Part shown: positions 10,029 through 17,759 of the stretch, in pieces
Layout of the letters: every line of letters begins with the position of its first letter
Position numbering within the stretch: position 1 is the first letter of the stretch
DNA from: Propioniciclava soli
Lineage (GTDB): Bacteria; Actinomycetota; Actinomycetes; Propionibacteriales; Propionibacteriaceae
Assembly: GCF_014858005.1 (NCBI RefSeq)
Contig: NZ_JACYOT010000006.1
Span: forward strand, 1-64,000
Direction: 5' to 3'
Length of the DNA stretch: 64,000 bases
Made by a program: the position numbers and the translations under genes
The notes under the pieces: model-generated
Told to the model about the DNA's origin: nothing
What the model saw: only the letters and a program-made list of their open reading frames with translations
Databases searched by the model: none

Positions 10029-11459
10029 ATGACCGTCCCGAACGTGCTGGCCACCCGGTACGCGTCGCCCGCGATGCGCGACATCTGGAGCCCCGAGCGC
10101 AAGATCGTGGCCGAACGCGAGCTGTGGCTCGCGGTGTTGGAGGCGCAGCGCGACCTGGGCGTCGACTTCGGCGGTGACGACGCGGACGCCGTGATCGCCG
10201 ACTACCGCGCGGTGGTCGAGAACGTCGACCTGGCCGGCATCGCCGCGCGCGAGCGGGTGACGCGCCATGACGTGAAGGCTCGCATCGAGGAATTCAATGC
10301 CCTGGCCCGGCATGAGCACGTGCACAAGGGCATGACGAGTCGCGATCTCACCGAGAACGTCGAGCAGTTCCAGGTGCTCAGCGCGCTCAAGCTGGTGCGC
10401 GAGCGCGTGGTGACGGTGCTGACGGCGCTCACCAGCCTCGCGGTGCAGCACCGGGACGTGCCCATGGCGGGGCGCTCGCACAACGTCGCGGCGCAGGTCA
10501 CGACGCTGGGCAAGCGGTTCGCGACCGCAGCCGATGAATTGCTCGTGGCGTACGAGCGGCTCGATGATCTCATCGGGCGCTACCCGGCCCGCGGCATCAA
10601 GGGGCCGGTCGGCACGGCGCAGGACATGCTGGATCTGCTGGGCGGCGACGACGCCAAGCTCGTCGAGCTCGAGGAGCGCGTCACCCGCCACCTGGGCTTC
10701 GAGCGGGTGCTGACGGCGACGGGTCAGGTGTACCCGCGCTCGCTCGACGTGGATGCCCTGACCTGCCTGGTGCAGGTGGCCGCGGCGCCGTCCAACGTGG
10801 CGACGTCGATCCGGCTCATGGCCGGTGCTGAATTGGTGACCGAGGGGTTCGCGGAGGGGCAGGTGGGGTCGTCCGCCATGCCGCACAAGATGAACACCCG
10901 CTCGTGCGAGCGCGTCAACGGCCTCGCGGTGGTGCTGCGCGGTTACGCCTCCATGGTGGGCGAGCTGGCGGGCGACCAGTGGAACGAGGGTGACGTCTCG
11001 TGCTCGGTGGTGCGGCGCATCGCGCTGCCGGACGCCTTCTACGCCCTCGACGGGCTGTTCGAGACGTTCCTGACCGTGCTGGGCGAGTTCGGCGCGTTCG
11101 GGGCGGTGATCGAGGCCGAGCTGCAGCGCTACCTGCCGTTCCTCACGACGACGAAGGTGCTCATGGCGGCCGTCCGGCACGGCGTGGGGCGCGAGCAGGC
11201 GCACGAGGCGATCAAGGAGCATGCCGTCGCTGTGGCGTTGGCGATGCGGCAGGGGCAGAAGGAGAACGACCTGCTCGACCGGCTGGCCGCCGACGCGCGC
11301 CTCGGCATCGCCCGCGAGGCGTTGGATGAGGCCATCGCGCACCCCCTCGAGCTCACCGGATCGGCGGCGTCCCAGGTCAACCAGCTGGCCCAACGCGTCC
11401 AGGAGATGGCGGCGCTCCACCCGCAGGCCGCGGCCTACAAGCCGGGGGCGGTGCTCTGA
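10029..11459 (+). CDS. purB: Adenylosuccinate lyase
   Basis: Cleaves SAICAR to AICAR plus fumarate and adenylosuccinate to AMP plus fumarate. The 476-residue protein belongs to the fumarase/aspartase superfamily. Visible motifs are HEHVHKGMTSRDLTEN (substrate-binding His region), MAGRSHNVAAQ, and the superfamily signature GSSAMPHKMNTRSCER near residue 280. The start 10029 has AGGAG 7 bases upstream, and a TAGCGAT -10-like sequence sits about 25 bases upstream, so purB has a conventional leader unlike its purine neighbours. Its 3' end overlaps the convergent pseudouridine synthase gene by 25 bases. Confidence 0.97.
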   Translation: MTVPNVLATRYASPAMRDIWSPERKIVAERELWLAVLEAQRDLGVDFGGDDADAVIADYRAVVENVDLAGIAARERVTRHDVKARIEEFNALARHEHVHKGMTSRDLTENVEQFQVLSALKLVRERVVTVLTALTSLAVQHRDVPMAGRSHNVAAQVTTLGKRFATAADELLVAYERLDDLIGRYPARGIKGPVGTAQDMLDLLGGDDAKLVELEERVTRHLGFERVLTATGQVYPRSLDVDALTCLVQVAAAPSNVATSIRLMAGAELVTEGFAEGQVGSSAMPHKMNTRSCERVNGLAVVLRGYASMVGELAGDQWNEGDVSCSVVRRIALPDAFYALDGLFETFLTVLGEFGAFGAVIEAELQRYLPFLTTTKVLMAAVRHGVGREQAHEAIKEHAVAVALAMRQGQKENDLLDRLAADARLGIAREALDEAIAHPLELTGSAASQVNQLAQRVQEMAALHPQAAAYKPGAVL

Positions 11460-12382
11460 TCCGGCCAGGCCAGCTCGTGCCGTGAGGTGAACGTGCGGTG
11501 GGTTCCGTCCACCGGATCGGTGAAATCGATCCGCTGGGCCAGGAGGCGAAGCGGGCGCGCCGGATCCTCGGGGGCGTCGTCGGTGAGGCGGTCGTCGGGG
11601 TAGAGCGGATCGTCCACGATGGGTGCGCCCAGGCCGGCGAGGTGGACGCGCAGCTGGTGCGTCCGGCCGGTTGCCGGTTCGAGGCGGTAGCGGGCGAGGG
11701 CGTCGCGCCGTTCGAGGAGGGTGATTCGGGTCTCGGAGTTCGGTGCGGCGCCGGGGACGACCTCGACCTGCCGCGAGGCGCGTCGTTTGACGAGGTGGTT
11801 GCGGATCTCGAGGGGGCCCGCGAGGTCGAGGCTCGGGGCGAGGGCCTCGTAGGTCTTGCGCACGGCTCGATCGGCGAACAGGGTTTGGTACGCCGCTCGC
11901 CAACGCGGCTCGGTGGTGAACACCAGGACGCCGGCGGTCAGCCGGTCGAGCCGGTGGGCGGGCGCCAGCTCCGGGAGCCCGAGCTGGACGCGGGCCTGCA
12001 CCAGGGCGCTGCGCCGGACGAAGGCGCCCCGGGGAATCGTGGCGAGGAAAGGCGGTTTGTCGACCACCACGAGGCGCTCCCCGGCGTGCAGCACGGCGAG
12101 CGGCGCGGGCGGTTGCTCCTCGGTCGGATCCTTGTGGAACCACACCAGCGTCGCGGGGGTGTACGGGGTGTCGGACGCCACGGGCGTCCCGGCCGCGGTG
12201 ACGAACCGGCCGGCCGCCACCCAGGCGTCGACGGGGACGACCGCGGGGAGCCGGTCGCGGAGGAAGGCGGGCAGCGTGGGCCACGGGTTCGGTGCCGACC
12301 CGATGCGCGCCGGCGTCCGCACCCACACGGCGTCCAACCCGTCGCGCGGGGGCAGCGGCGAGCGTGCGCGGCGGCGTCCCAT
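11435..12382 (-). CDS. RluA-family pseudouridine synthase
   Basis: A 315-residue RNA-modification enzyme of the RluA/RsuA superfamily that isomerises uridine in rRNA or tRNA. The core shows LAVLHAGERLVVVDKPPFLATIP, the catalytic region APAHRLDRLTAGVLVFT (HRLDRxTxG with the catalytic Asp), and RLEPATGRTHQLRVHLAGLG near the C terminus. The N-terminal about 90 residues are an S4-like or lineage-specific extension. The start at 12382 is tentative, as only a weak GGTGG precedes it. The target nucleotide cannot be predicted. The gene overlaps purB tail-to-tail by 25 bases. Confidence 0.85.
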   Translation of the reverse strand: MGRRRARSPLPPRDGLDAVWVRTPARIGSAPNPWPTLPAFLRDRLPAVVPVDAWVAAGRFVTAAGTPVASDTPYTPATLVWFHKDPTEEQPPAPLAVLHAGERLVVVDKPPFLATIPRGAFVRRSALVQARVQLGLPELAPAHRLDRLTAGVLVFTTEPRWRAAYQTLFADRAVRKTYEALAPSLDLAGPLEIRNHLVKRRASRQVEVVPGAAPNSETRITLLERRDALARYRLEPATGRTHQLRVHLAGLGAPIVDDPLYPDDRLTDDAPEDPARPLRLLAQRIDFTDPVDGTHRTFTSRHELAWPDQSTAPGL

Positions 12383-12530
12383 GGCCACCAGCGTGGCACG
12401 GGCCGGCGCGGGTGGGCGTGTCCGGCGGCGTCCAGGGGGTGGGGGCGGGGTCTGCGACTGTCTGCCTGACCTCGCTCCCCGGCCGGTCAGGCCGATATCG
12501 TGGAGCCGGCCACGATCCGAGGGGGAAACG

Positions 12531-12752
12531 ATGCGGAACCAGCCGATGCGGAGCCAGCCAATGAGGGAGATGGCGATCCTGTCCGGGCTCATCGTGCTCG
12601 TGCTGAACCTGCTCTCGGCCGCCGAGAACCTCAACTTCATCGCGCTCGGGTTGGGGTTGATCCTGGCCGGTGCGCTGTGGCCCGGGCGGCCGGGGCGCCA
12701 CCGCGAGGGCGAGGACGCCGCCCAGCGTCAGCCCGCCGCCCGCGACGACTGA
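12531..12752 (+). CDS. Small two-helix membrane protein
   Basis: A 73-residue protein with one or two hydrophobic helices (about residues 12-50, ILSGLIVLVLNLL and FIALGLGLILAGALW) and a charged C-terminal tail. The N terminus MRNQPMRSQPMREM reflects a near-exact duplication of about 15 bases in the gene, creating three candidate ATG starts at 12531, 12546 and 12561. The first has AGGGGG 5-10 bases upstream. Function unknown. It stands alone between the divergent RluA gene and the convergent monooxygenase gene. Confidence 0.5.
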   Translation: MRNQPMRSQPMREMAILSGLIVLVLNLLSAAENLNFIALGLGLILAGALWPGRPGRHREGEDAAQRQPAARDD

Positions 12753-12786
12753 GCCGCCGCCGTCACCCCGAACAGGAGCGAATCGC

Positions 12787-14214
12787 TCAGGCCGCCACGT
12801 CGGACAGCAGCCAGTCGATGATCTGGGGAGCGGACCAGCCGTCGGGGTACCGCGCGAGCAGGGCGTGGGCGGCCGTGAGGTCCTGCCCGAGGGTCAGGGC
12901 CGGCTCCTCGACGTAGCCGCTCTTGCGCACCTGGGGCATGCCGATGTTGGCGAACAGGGCGTTGCACAGGCACTTGCGGCCCACCGTGTCGGCCACGTCG
13001 CCGCCCTTGCGCTCGTACATGTGCACCGGCTCGGACGCGCAGCGGTAGACGATCGACCCGTCGGGACGCTCCGCGGGCGCACGCAGGTAGCCGAGGTCGC
13101 AGATGCGGGGCCGCTCGGCGTACACCTCGGGCTGCGACAACGTGCCCTCCACCTGCGCCACCTTGAACGGGAACCCCGTCGGCGAGGCCCGCGGGTCGTT
13201 GCGGACGACCAGCGTCCCGGCCTCCAGGTCGGCCAGCAGCTTGGCGCGCAGCTCGTCGCTCAGGCCCGACTCGGACGCCAGCGCGAACACGGTGCCGCAC
13301 TGCACGCCTTGGGCTCCGGACGCCTGCGCCGCGGCCACGCGCTCCGGCGTCGACCACGCCCCGGCCAGCCAGAACGGCAGGCCCAGGTCGACCATCTTGG
13401 CGATGTCGGCCTCGTCCTTGGGCGAGTAGATCGGCTGGCCGTCCTCGTCGAGCCCGAACTTGCCGCGCGGCGGCGCGCTGTGACCGCCCGCCACGGGCCC
13501 CTCGACGACGAACCCGTCGGGCCGAATCTCGGGGTCGCGGGCGAGGTAGCCGCCGAGCACGTGCAGCGAGATGATCGCGATGAAATCGGGGCGCGTGAGT
13601 TCGGGCAGCTCGTCGCCGAGGTGGGCGACCGGGTCGAGTTCGGCGACGTGGACCTTCGTCTGGTCGGCGACCTCGATGGTGAGCCGGCCCGTCCGGCCGG
13701 CGGCGAACTCGGTGATGACCCGCGGCATCTCCTTGGGGATGCCCGCGCCCATCAGCACGTAGTCGACCCCGGCGAGCATGGCGCCCAGCGTCGCCGAGAG
13801 CGTCGCGGTCTGGATCTTCTCCAGGAAGTTGATGCCGACCACCCCGTCGTGGCCCTCCTTCGCCAGCCACACCTCGGCGAAGTTGCCGGCCAGGGCCAAC
13901 TCGACCGCGGGGCGGCTGGGGGAGATGGTGAGCGTGGGGTGCGGGCGGTAGGGCTGGCCGGGGCGGCGTCCGCCGTCGAGGAAGTAGGTGTCCAGGACGC
14001 GCTGCGCGATGGCCCGGCTGGGGAAGTGGGCGAGCGCGCGGCGGACGTGGCCACCGGGATCGCCGTCCTGCAACGTGCGGGCCACGACGCCGTCGAGCGC
14101 CGTGCCGGAGACGACGCCCATCTGCCCGGCGCGGGCGACGGCGTTCGCGAGGCGCCACGAGGAAACGGCGACGCCCATGCCTCCCTGGATGATGGGCGGG
14201 CGGGATCGATCCAT
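12787..14214 (-). CDS. Nitronate monooxygenase-like flavoprotein
   Basis: A 475-residue FMN-dependent TIM-barrel protein of the 2-nitropropane dioxygenase/nitronate monooxygenase group. Visible are PPIIQGGMGVAVS at the N terminus (phosphate-binding loop region), VVEGPVAGGHSAPPRG with the His seen in this group, and GAQGVQCGTVFALASESG for FMN phosphate binding. Two Cys-rich pieces (YRCASEPVH and GRKCLCNALF) are unusual for plain nitronate monooxygenases and recall the longer FabK/PfaD-like branch. The start 14214 (MDRSRPPIIQGG) is preferred over a GTG 5 codons upstream. A 12-bp palindrome lies in the promoter. Detoxification of alkyl nitronates fits the neighbouring nitrite reductase, but that link is inferred. 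Confidence 0.75.
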   Translation of the reverse strand: MDRSRPPIIQGGMGVAVSSWRLANAVARAGQMGVVSGTALDGVVARTLQDGDPGGHVRRALAHFPSRAIAQRVLDTYFLDGGRRPGQPYRPHPTLTISPSRPAVELALAGNFAEVWLAKEGHDGVVGINFLEKIQTATLSATLGAMLAGVDYVLMGAGIPKEMPRVITEFAAGRTGRLTIEVADQTKVHVAELDPVAHLGDELPELTRPDFIAIISLHVLGGYLARDPEIRPDGFVVEGPVAGGHSAPPRGKFGLDEDGQPIYSPKDEADIAKMVDLGLPFWLAGAWSTPERVAAAQASGAQGVQCGTVFALASESGLSDELRAKLLADLEAGTLVVRNDPRASPTGFPFKVAQVEGTLSQPEVYAERPRICDLGYLRAPAERPDGSIVYRCASEPVHMYERKGGDVADTVGRKCLCNALFANIGMPQVRKSGYVEEPALTLGQDLTAAHALLARYPDGWSAPQIIDWLLSDVAA

Positions 14215-14252
14215 GGGTAGGAGCCTCACGGTAGCCGGGAACGAACAAAAGC

Positions 14253-14264
14253 TACGGTACCGTA
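14253..14264. promoter_or_regulatory. Palindromic operator candidate TACGGTACCGTA
   Basis: A perfect 12-bp palindrome lies 39 bases upstream of the monooxygenase start, next to a possible -10 TACTTT on the minus strand. A half-site TACCGT recurs between it and the start. It is shaped like a TetR- or MarR-type operator. The regulator is not identified. Confidence 0.4.
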
Positions 14265-14304
14265 AAGTATCGACGGGTGCACCACCCCGGCGGGGGTGAC
14301 GCGC

Positions 14305-14961
14305 CTAGTCGCGAGGTCGCCCCGGGGTGCCGTCGAACTCCACCCAGCAGCAGCCGGGCTCGGCGAACGGAACCACGCGGAGGCCGTCCGCCGCCTCCGG
14401 CAGCGCGCCCTGCACCAGGCCGGCGTGCATGCCGCACACCACGTCGGGATGGGCCCGCGCCGACGCCAGCATCGGGCAGGTGCGCAGCCGGATGAGGGCG
14501 GACGGGCCGCCGCCGGCCGGGTCGGGGCTGAAGCCCAGTGCGTCGAGCGTGGCCAGCAGGTCGGCGGCGTCGCCGCGGCGCGACGCCCCCCAGGCCCGGC
14601 CGATCGCGTGGGCGCGGGCGGCGGCGTCCGGCTCGTGCGCGAGGTGGGCCACGACGGCGTCCAGCACCTCGCTGACGGGTGCGACCGGGCCGGCGAGCGC
14701 GCGGCGTCCGGCGGCCGTCAGGGTGTACACCCGGGCCGGACGCCCGCGCCCGGCCCCCTGCCGCTCCGCGGTCTCGGCGTGGCCCTCGGCGACCATCGCG
14801 TCCAGGTGGGCGCGCGTCGCATTGGGGTGGCCGCCCAGCTCGTCGGCGAGATCGGCCAGCGCCACGCCGGGGCCCCGGTGCCCGAGGGCCCGGGCGACGC
14901 GGGCGCGCGCGGGGGAGAGCGCGCCGGTCGGCGTCGGGGCGGGCCCCAGCTCCTCGTCCAT
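14305..14961 (-). CDS. HTH regulator with cysteine-rich (likely Fe-S) C-terminal domain
   Basis: A 218-residue transcription regulator divergent from nirK. Residues about 17-90 form a winged helix of ArsR/SufR style (LADLADELGGHPNATRAHLDAMVAEGH, then RGRPARVYTLTAAGRRAL). The C-terminal part has Cys162, Cys176, Cys204 and Cys205 in the setting TCPMLASARAHPDVVCGMHAGL and GCCWVEF, a pattern seen in SufR-type regulators that bind an iron-sulfur cluster. The start 14961 has TAGACT exactly 6 bases upstream, so it is probably leaderless. Its position beside a copper nitrite reductase suggests it senses NO, nitrite or iron-sulfur status, which is inference. Confidence 0.75.
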   Translation of the reverse strand: MDEELGPAPTPTGALSPARARVARALGHRGPGVALADLADELGGHPNATRAHLDAMVAEGHAETAERQGAGRGRPARVYTLTAAGRRALAGPVAPVSEVLDAVVAHLAHEPDAAARAHAIGRAWGASRRGDAADLLATLDALGFSPDPAGGGPSALIRLRTCPMLASARAHPDVVCGMHAGLVQGALPEAADGLRVVPFAEPGCCWVEFDGTPGRPRD

Positions 14962-14967
14962 GACCGC

Positions 14968-15012
14968 AGTCTAGGCCTGGCGCACGAAAAGTTACACAGA
15001 GATATGTAATAA
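14968..15012. promoter_or_regulatory. Divergent regulator/nirK promoter with TTACA-N8-TGTAA operator
   Basis: An inverted repeat TTACA-N8-TGTAA spans 14992-15009 in an unusually AT-rich patch. On the minus strand, TAGACT at 14973-14968 lies 6 bases before the regulator start, and the operator covers its expected -35 position. nirK begins 68 bases to the right, behind the ribosome-binding site AGGGAGGG. Confidence 0.5.
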
Positions 15013-15076
15013 TTGACGCGGGTCGGTTCCCGTCCGGACGCGGGAACCGACCCACCATCGTCACCAGGGAGGGTTC

Positions 15077-17731
15077 GTGACCGGTCTGCCCACCGCCGAG
15101 AGCACGCGCCCCACCGCACCCGGACGCTCGCGCTCGCGGCGGCTGCGCGACCAGGTCGCGGTCGTCTGGCTGCTCGCCGCTGTGGCGGTGGCGCTCGTGC
15201 ACCGCTTCGTGCCGGCCTCGACGTGGCTCATGGTGCACCTCGTTCTCCTCGGGGCGCTGAGCCACTCCGCGCTGGTGTGGAGCGAGCACTTCGCTCACAC
15301 GCTGCTGCGCACCCTCCCGGACGCCGCCGGTCGCCGCCGGCAGGACGTCCGGGTCGCCCTGCTCGCCGCCGGCGCGCTGGCCGTGTTCCTCGGGGTTCCG
15401 GCGCAGGTGTGGTGGCTGGTCGTCGTCGGCGCGACGCTGGTGAGCGCCGCGGTGGTGTGGCACGGCGTCCACCTCGTCGCGGTACTGCGCCGCGCGTTGC
15501 CCAGCCGCTTCCGCGTCGTGACGCACTCCTACGTGGCCGCCGTGGCGTGCCTGCCGATCGGGGTCGGCTTCGGCGCGGCGCTCGCGTTCGGGCTGCCCGA
15601 GGTGTGGCACGGGCGCCTGCTCGTCGCCCATCTGGCGGTCAACCTGCTCGGCTGGATCGGCCTGACCGTCACCGGCACCCTCGTCACGTTCTGGCCCACG
15701 ATGCTGCGCGCCCGCATGGACGACCGCGCCGAGCTGCTGGCGCGCGAGGCGCTGCCCACCCAGCTCGTCGGCATCGCGATCGTCACCTCGGGTGCCCTGG
15801 TGGGCTGGCGTCCGGTGGCGCTCGTGGGCGTCGCGCTGTACGGCGTCGGGCTGTTGTGGTGGGGCCGCGCCCTGGCCCGGCCGCTGCGCGCCCACGGCTT
15901 GCGCGAGTTCGCGCCGGCGTCCGTGTTGGCCGCGCTGGTGTGGGGCGGCGTCGCGCTTATCTGGGTCGCCGGGCTGCTCGCGACCGCGCCGTCCTGGGCC
16001 GCCCTCGCGGACGCCGTCCCCACCGTCGCCGGGGTGGTCGCCGTCGGCTTCGCGGCCCAGCTGCTGTCGGGGGCGCTGAGCTACCTGATCCCATCGGTGA
16101 TGGGCGGGGGCCCGTCGGTGGTGCGCGCCGGCCAGGCGTGGTTCAACCGGTGGGCCGGCGTCCGTCTCGTCGTCATCAACGGCGGGCTGGTGCTGTTTCT
16201 GCTGCCCGCGCCCTCGTGGGTGAAGGTCGCGATCTCCTCGGCGGTGCTCGTCGCGCTGGCCGCGTTCATCCCGCTGCTGCTGGGCGGGGCGAAGGCGTCC
16301 GGACGCGCCCGCCGCGCCGTCATGACCGGCGACCCGCTCCCGGAGCCGACGCCGCGGCGCCCCTGGAGCGTGCGGCAGTTGGTCGCCGGGCTCGCTGTCC
16401 TGGCGCTCGCGTACGGGGCGGGCGTCGCGGCCGATCCGGCCGCCGCCGGTCTGCGCCTGGGGGGAGCGGCCGCGTCCGCCACCGCCGAGACGGGCGAGAC
16501 CACCCGCGTCGAGGTCACCGCCGTCGACATGCGCTTCGAGCCGAGCACCATCACCGTGCCCGCCGGCAACCGCCTCGTCGTCGTGCTCACCAACGGCGAT
16601 CAGGCCATGGCGCACGACCTTCTCATCGGCACCTCCCGGACGCCGCGCCTCGCGCCCGGCGAGACCGTCGAGCTCGACGCCGGCGTCATCACTGAATCCG
16701 TGCAGGGCTACTGCACCGTGGCCGGGCACCGGCAGATGGGCATGGTGCTCGACGTCGTCGCCGAGGGCGGGCCGGCCCACGGGGCGCACGCGGCCCCGGG
16801 TGCCGCGGCGGCCGCGAGCGGTGCCGTGATCGGGCCGAACCCGTCCGACGAGCTGGGCACGGTCGTCGACCCGGTGTTGCCGCCGCTGGATGATGTCACC
16901 GTGCGCCGCGTGACGTTGACGGTCACCGAGGTGCCGTTGGAGGTCGCGCCCGGGCTGTGGCAGACGCGCTGGACGTTCAACGGCGGGTCGGTGGGGCCCA
17001 CGCTCCATGGCCGCGTCGGCGACGTGTTCGAGGTGACGCTCGTCAACGACGGCACCATCGGGCACTCGATCGATTTCCACGCCGGCGCGCTGGCGCCGGA
17101 CGAGCCCATGCGCACCATCGGCGTGGGCGAGACGCTCGTCTACCGCTTCACCGCCGAGCGGGCGGGCATGTGGATGTATCACTGCTCCACGGCGCCTATG
17201 AGCAGCCACATCGCGGCCGGCATGCACGGGGCCGTCGTGATCGAGCCGGAGGGGCTGCCCGCGGTCGACCGGACCTACGCGCTGGTGCAGTCCGAGGTGT
17301 TCCTCGCCAACGCCGCGACCTCGCCGCAGGACGCCCGCGAGCTGGACGCCGACAAGGTCGTCGCCGAGCGGCCCGACCGGGTGGTGTTCAACGGGGTCGC
17401 CAACCAGTACGACCTGGCCCCGTTCGAGGCGCGGGTGGGGGAGCGCGTCCGCTTCTGGGTGTTGGACGCCGGCCCCAACCGCGCCAGCGCGTTCCACATC
17501 GTCGGCGGCCAGTTCGACACGGTGTGGACCGAGGGCACCTACACCCTGCGCGAGGGCGTCGGCGCGTTCGGTGCCACCGACGGCGGCGCCCAGGTGCTGG
17601 CGTTGCAGCCCGCCCAGGGCGGGTTCGTGGAACTGACGTTCCCGGAAGCCGGTCACTACTCCGTCGTCAGCCACGTGATGGTGGACGCCGAACGCGGCGC
17701 CCACGGCACCGTGGCCGTCACCGAGGGCTGA
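15077..17731 (+). CDS. nirK: Three-domain membrane-anchored copper nitrite reductase
   Basis: Reduces nitrite to nitric oxide outside the membrane. The 884-residue protein has three parts. Residues about 25-405 form about ten TM helices rich in His, including H54, H63, H71, H74, H129, H132, H150 and H185, possibly a haem or quinol-linked module. Residues about 475-562 are a cupredoxin with type-1 copper ligands H513, C546, H551 and M554/M556. Residues about 600-884 are the NirK two-cupredoxin core: H663 and H668 (HSIDFH), H702-C703, H711, M716, H807 and H866, with Asp666 as the catalytic Asp. All copper ligands expected of NirK are present. This fused architecture is known in actinobacteria. 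The GTG start is set by AGGGAGGG. The adjacent Fe-S-type regulator probably controls it. Confidence 0.92.
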   Translation: MTGLPTAESTRPTAPGRSRSRRLRDQVAVVWLLAAVAVALVHRFVPASTWLMVHLVLLGALSHSALVWSEHFAHTLLRTLPDAAGRRRQDVRVALLAAGALAVFLGVPAQVWWLVVVGATLVSAAVVWHGVHLVAVLRRALPSRFRVVTHSYVAAVACLPIGVGFGAALAFGLPEVWHGRLLVAHLAVNLLGWIGLTVTGTLVTFWPTMLRARMDDRAELLAREALPTQLVGIAIVTSGALVGWRPVALVGVALYGVGLLWWGRALARPLRAHGLREFAPASVLAALVWGGVALIWVAGLLATAPSWAALADAVPTVAGVVAVGFAAQLLSGALSYLIPSVMGGGPSVVRAGQAWFNRWAGVRLVVINGGLVLFLLPAPSWVKVAISSAVLVALAAFIPLLLGGAKASGRARRAVMTGDPLPEPTPRRPWSVRQLVAGLAVLALAYGAGVAADPAAAGLRLGGAAASATAETGETTRVEVTAVDMRFEPSTITVPAGNRLVVVLTNGDQAMAHDLLIGTSRTPRLAPGETVELDAGVITESVQGYCTVAGHRQMGMVLDVVAEGGPAHGAHAAPGAAAAASGAVIGPNPSDELGTVVDPVLPPLDDVTVRRVTLTVTEVPLEVAPGLWQTRWTFNGGSVGPTLHGRVGDVFEVTLVNDGTIGHSIDFHAGALAPDEPMRTIGVGETLVYRFTAERAGMWMYHCSTAPMSSHIAAGMHGAVVIEPEGLPAVDRTYALVQSEVFLANAATSPQDARELDADKVVAERPDRVVFNGVANQYDLAPFEARVGERVRFWVLDAGPNRASAFHIVGGQFDTVWTEGTYTLREGVGAFGATDGGAQVLALQPAQGGFVELTFPEAGHYSVVSHVMVDAERGAHGTVAVTEG

Positions 17732-17741
17732 GCGGCCCCAC

Positions 17742-17755
17742 CCCCGGCCACGGGG
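17742..17755. terminator. Short hairpin between convergent nirK and glucose dehydrogenase genes
   Basis: CCCCG-N4-CGGGG in the 28-base gap between convergent stops could end transcription from both sides. There is no T-tract, so this is weak. Confidence 0.25.
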
Positions 17756-17759
17756 TCAC

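Noticed and set aside
11435-11459. Overlap of purB and the pseudouridine synthase gene as a sign of a wrong stop
   Set aside because: Both proteins end normally for their families; a short convergent overlap is plausible.
9525-12701. Minus-strand open frame of 1058 codons over purB
   Set aside because: It is antisense to purB and contains no recognisable domain in that frame; the composition is typical of an antisense shadow.
14252-17704. Minus-strand open frame of 1150 codons opposite nirK
   Set aside because: His/Arg/Gly-rich shadow of nirK; nirK has all copper ligands in its own frame.
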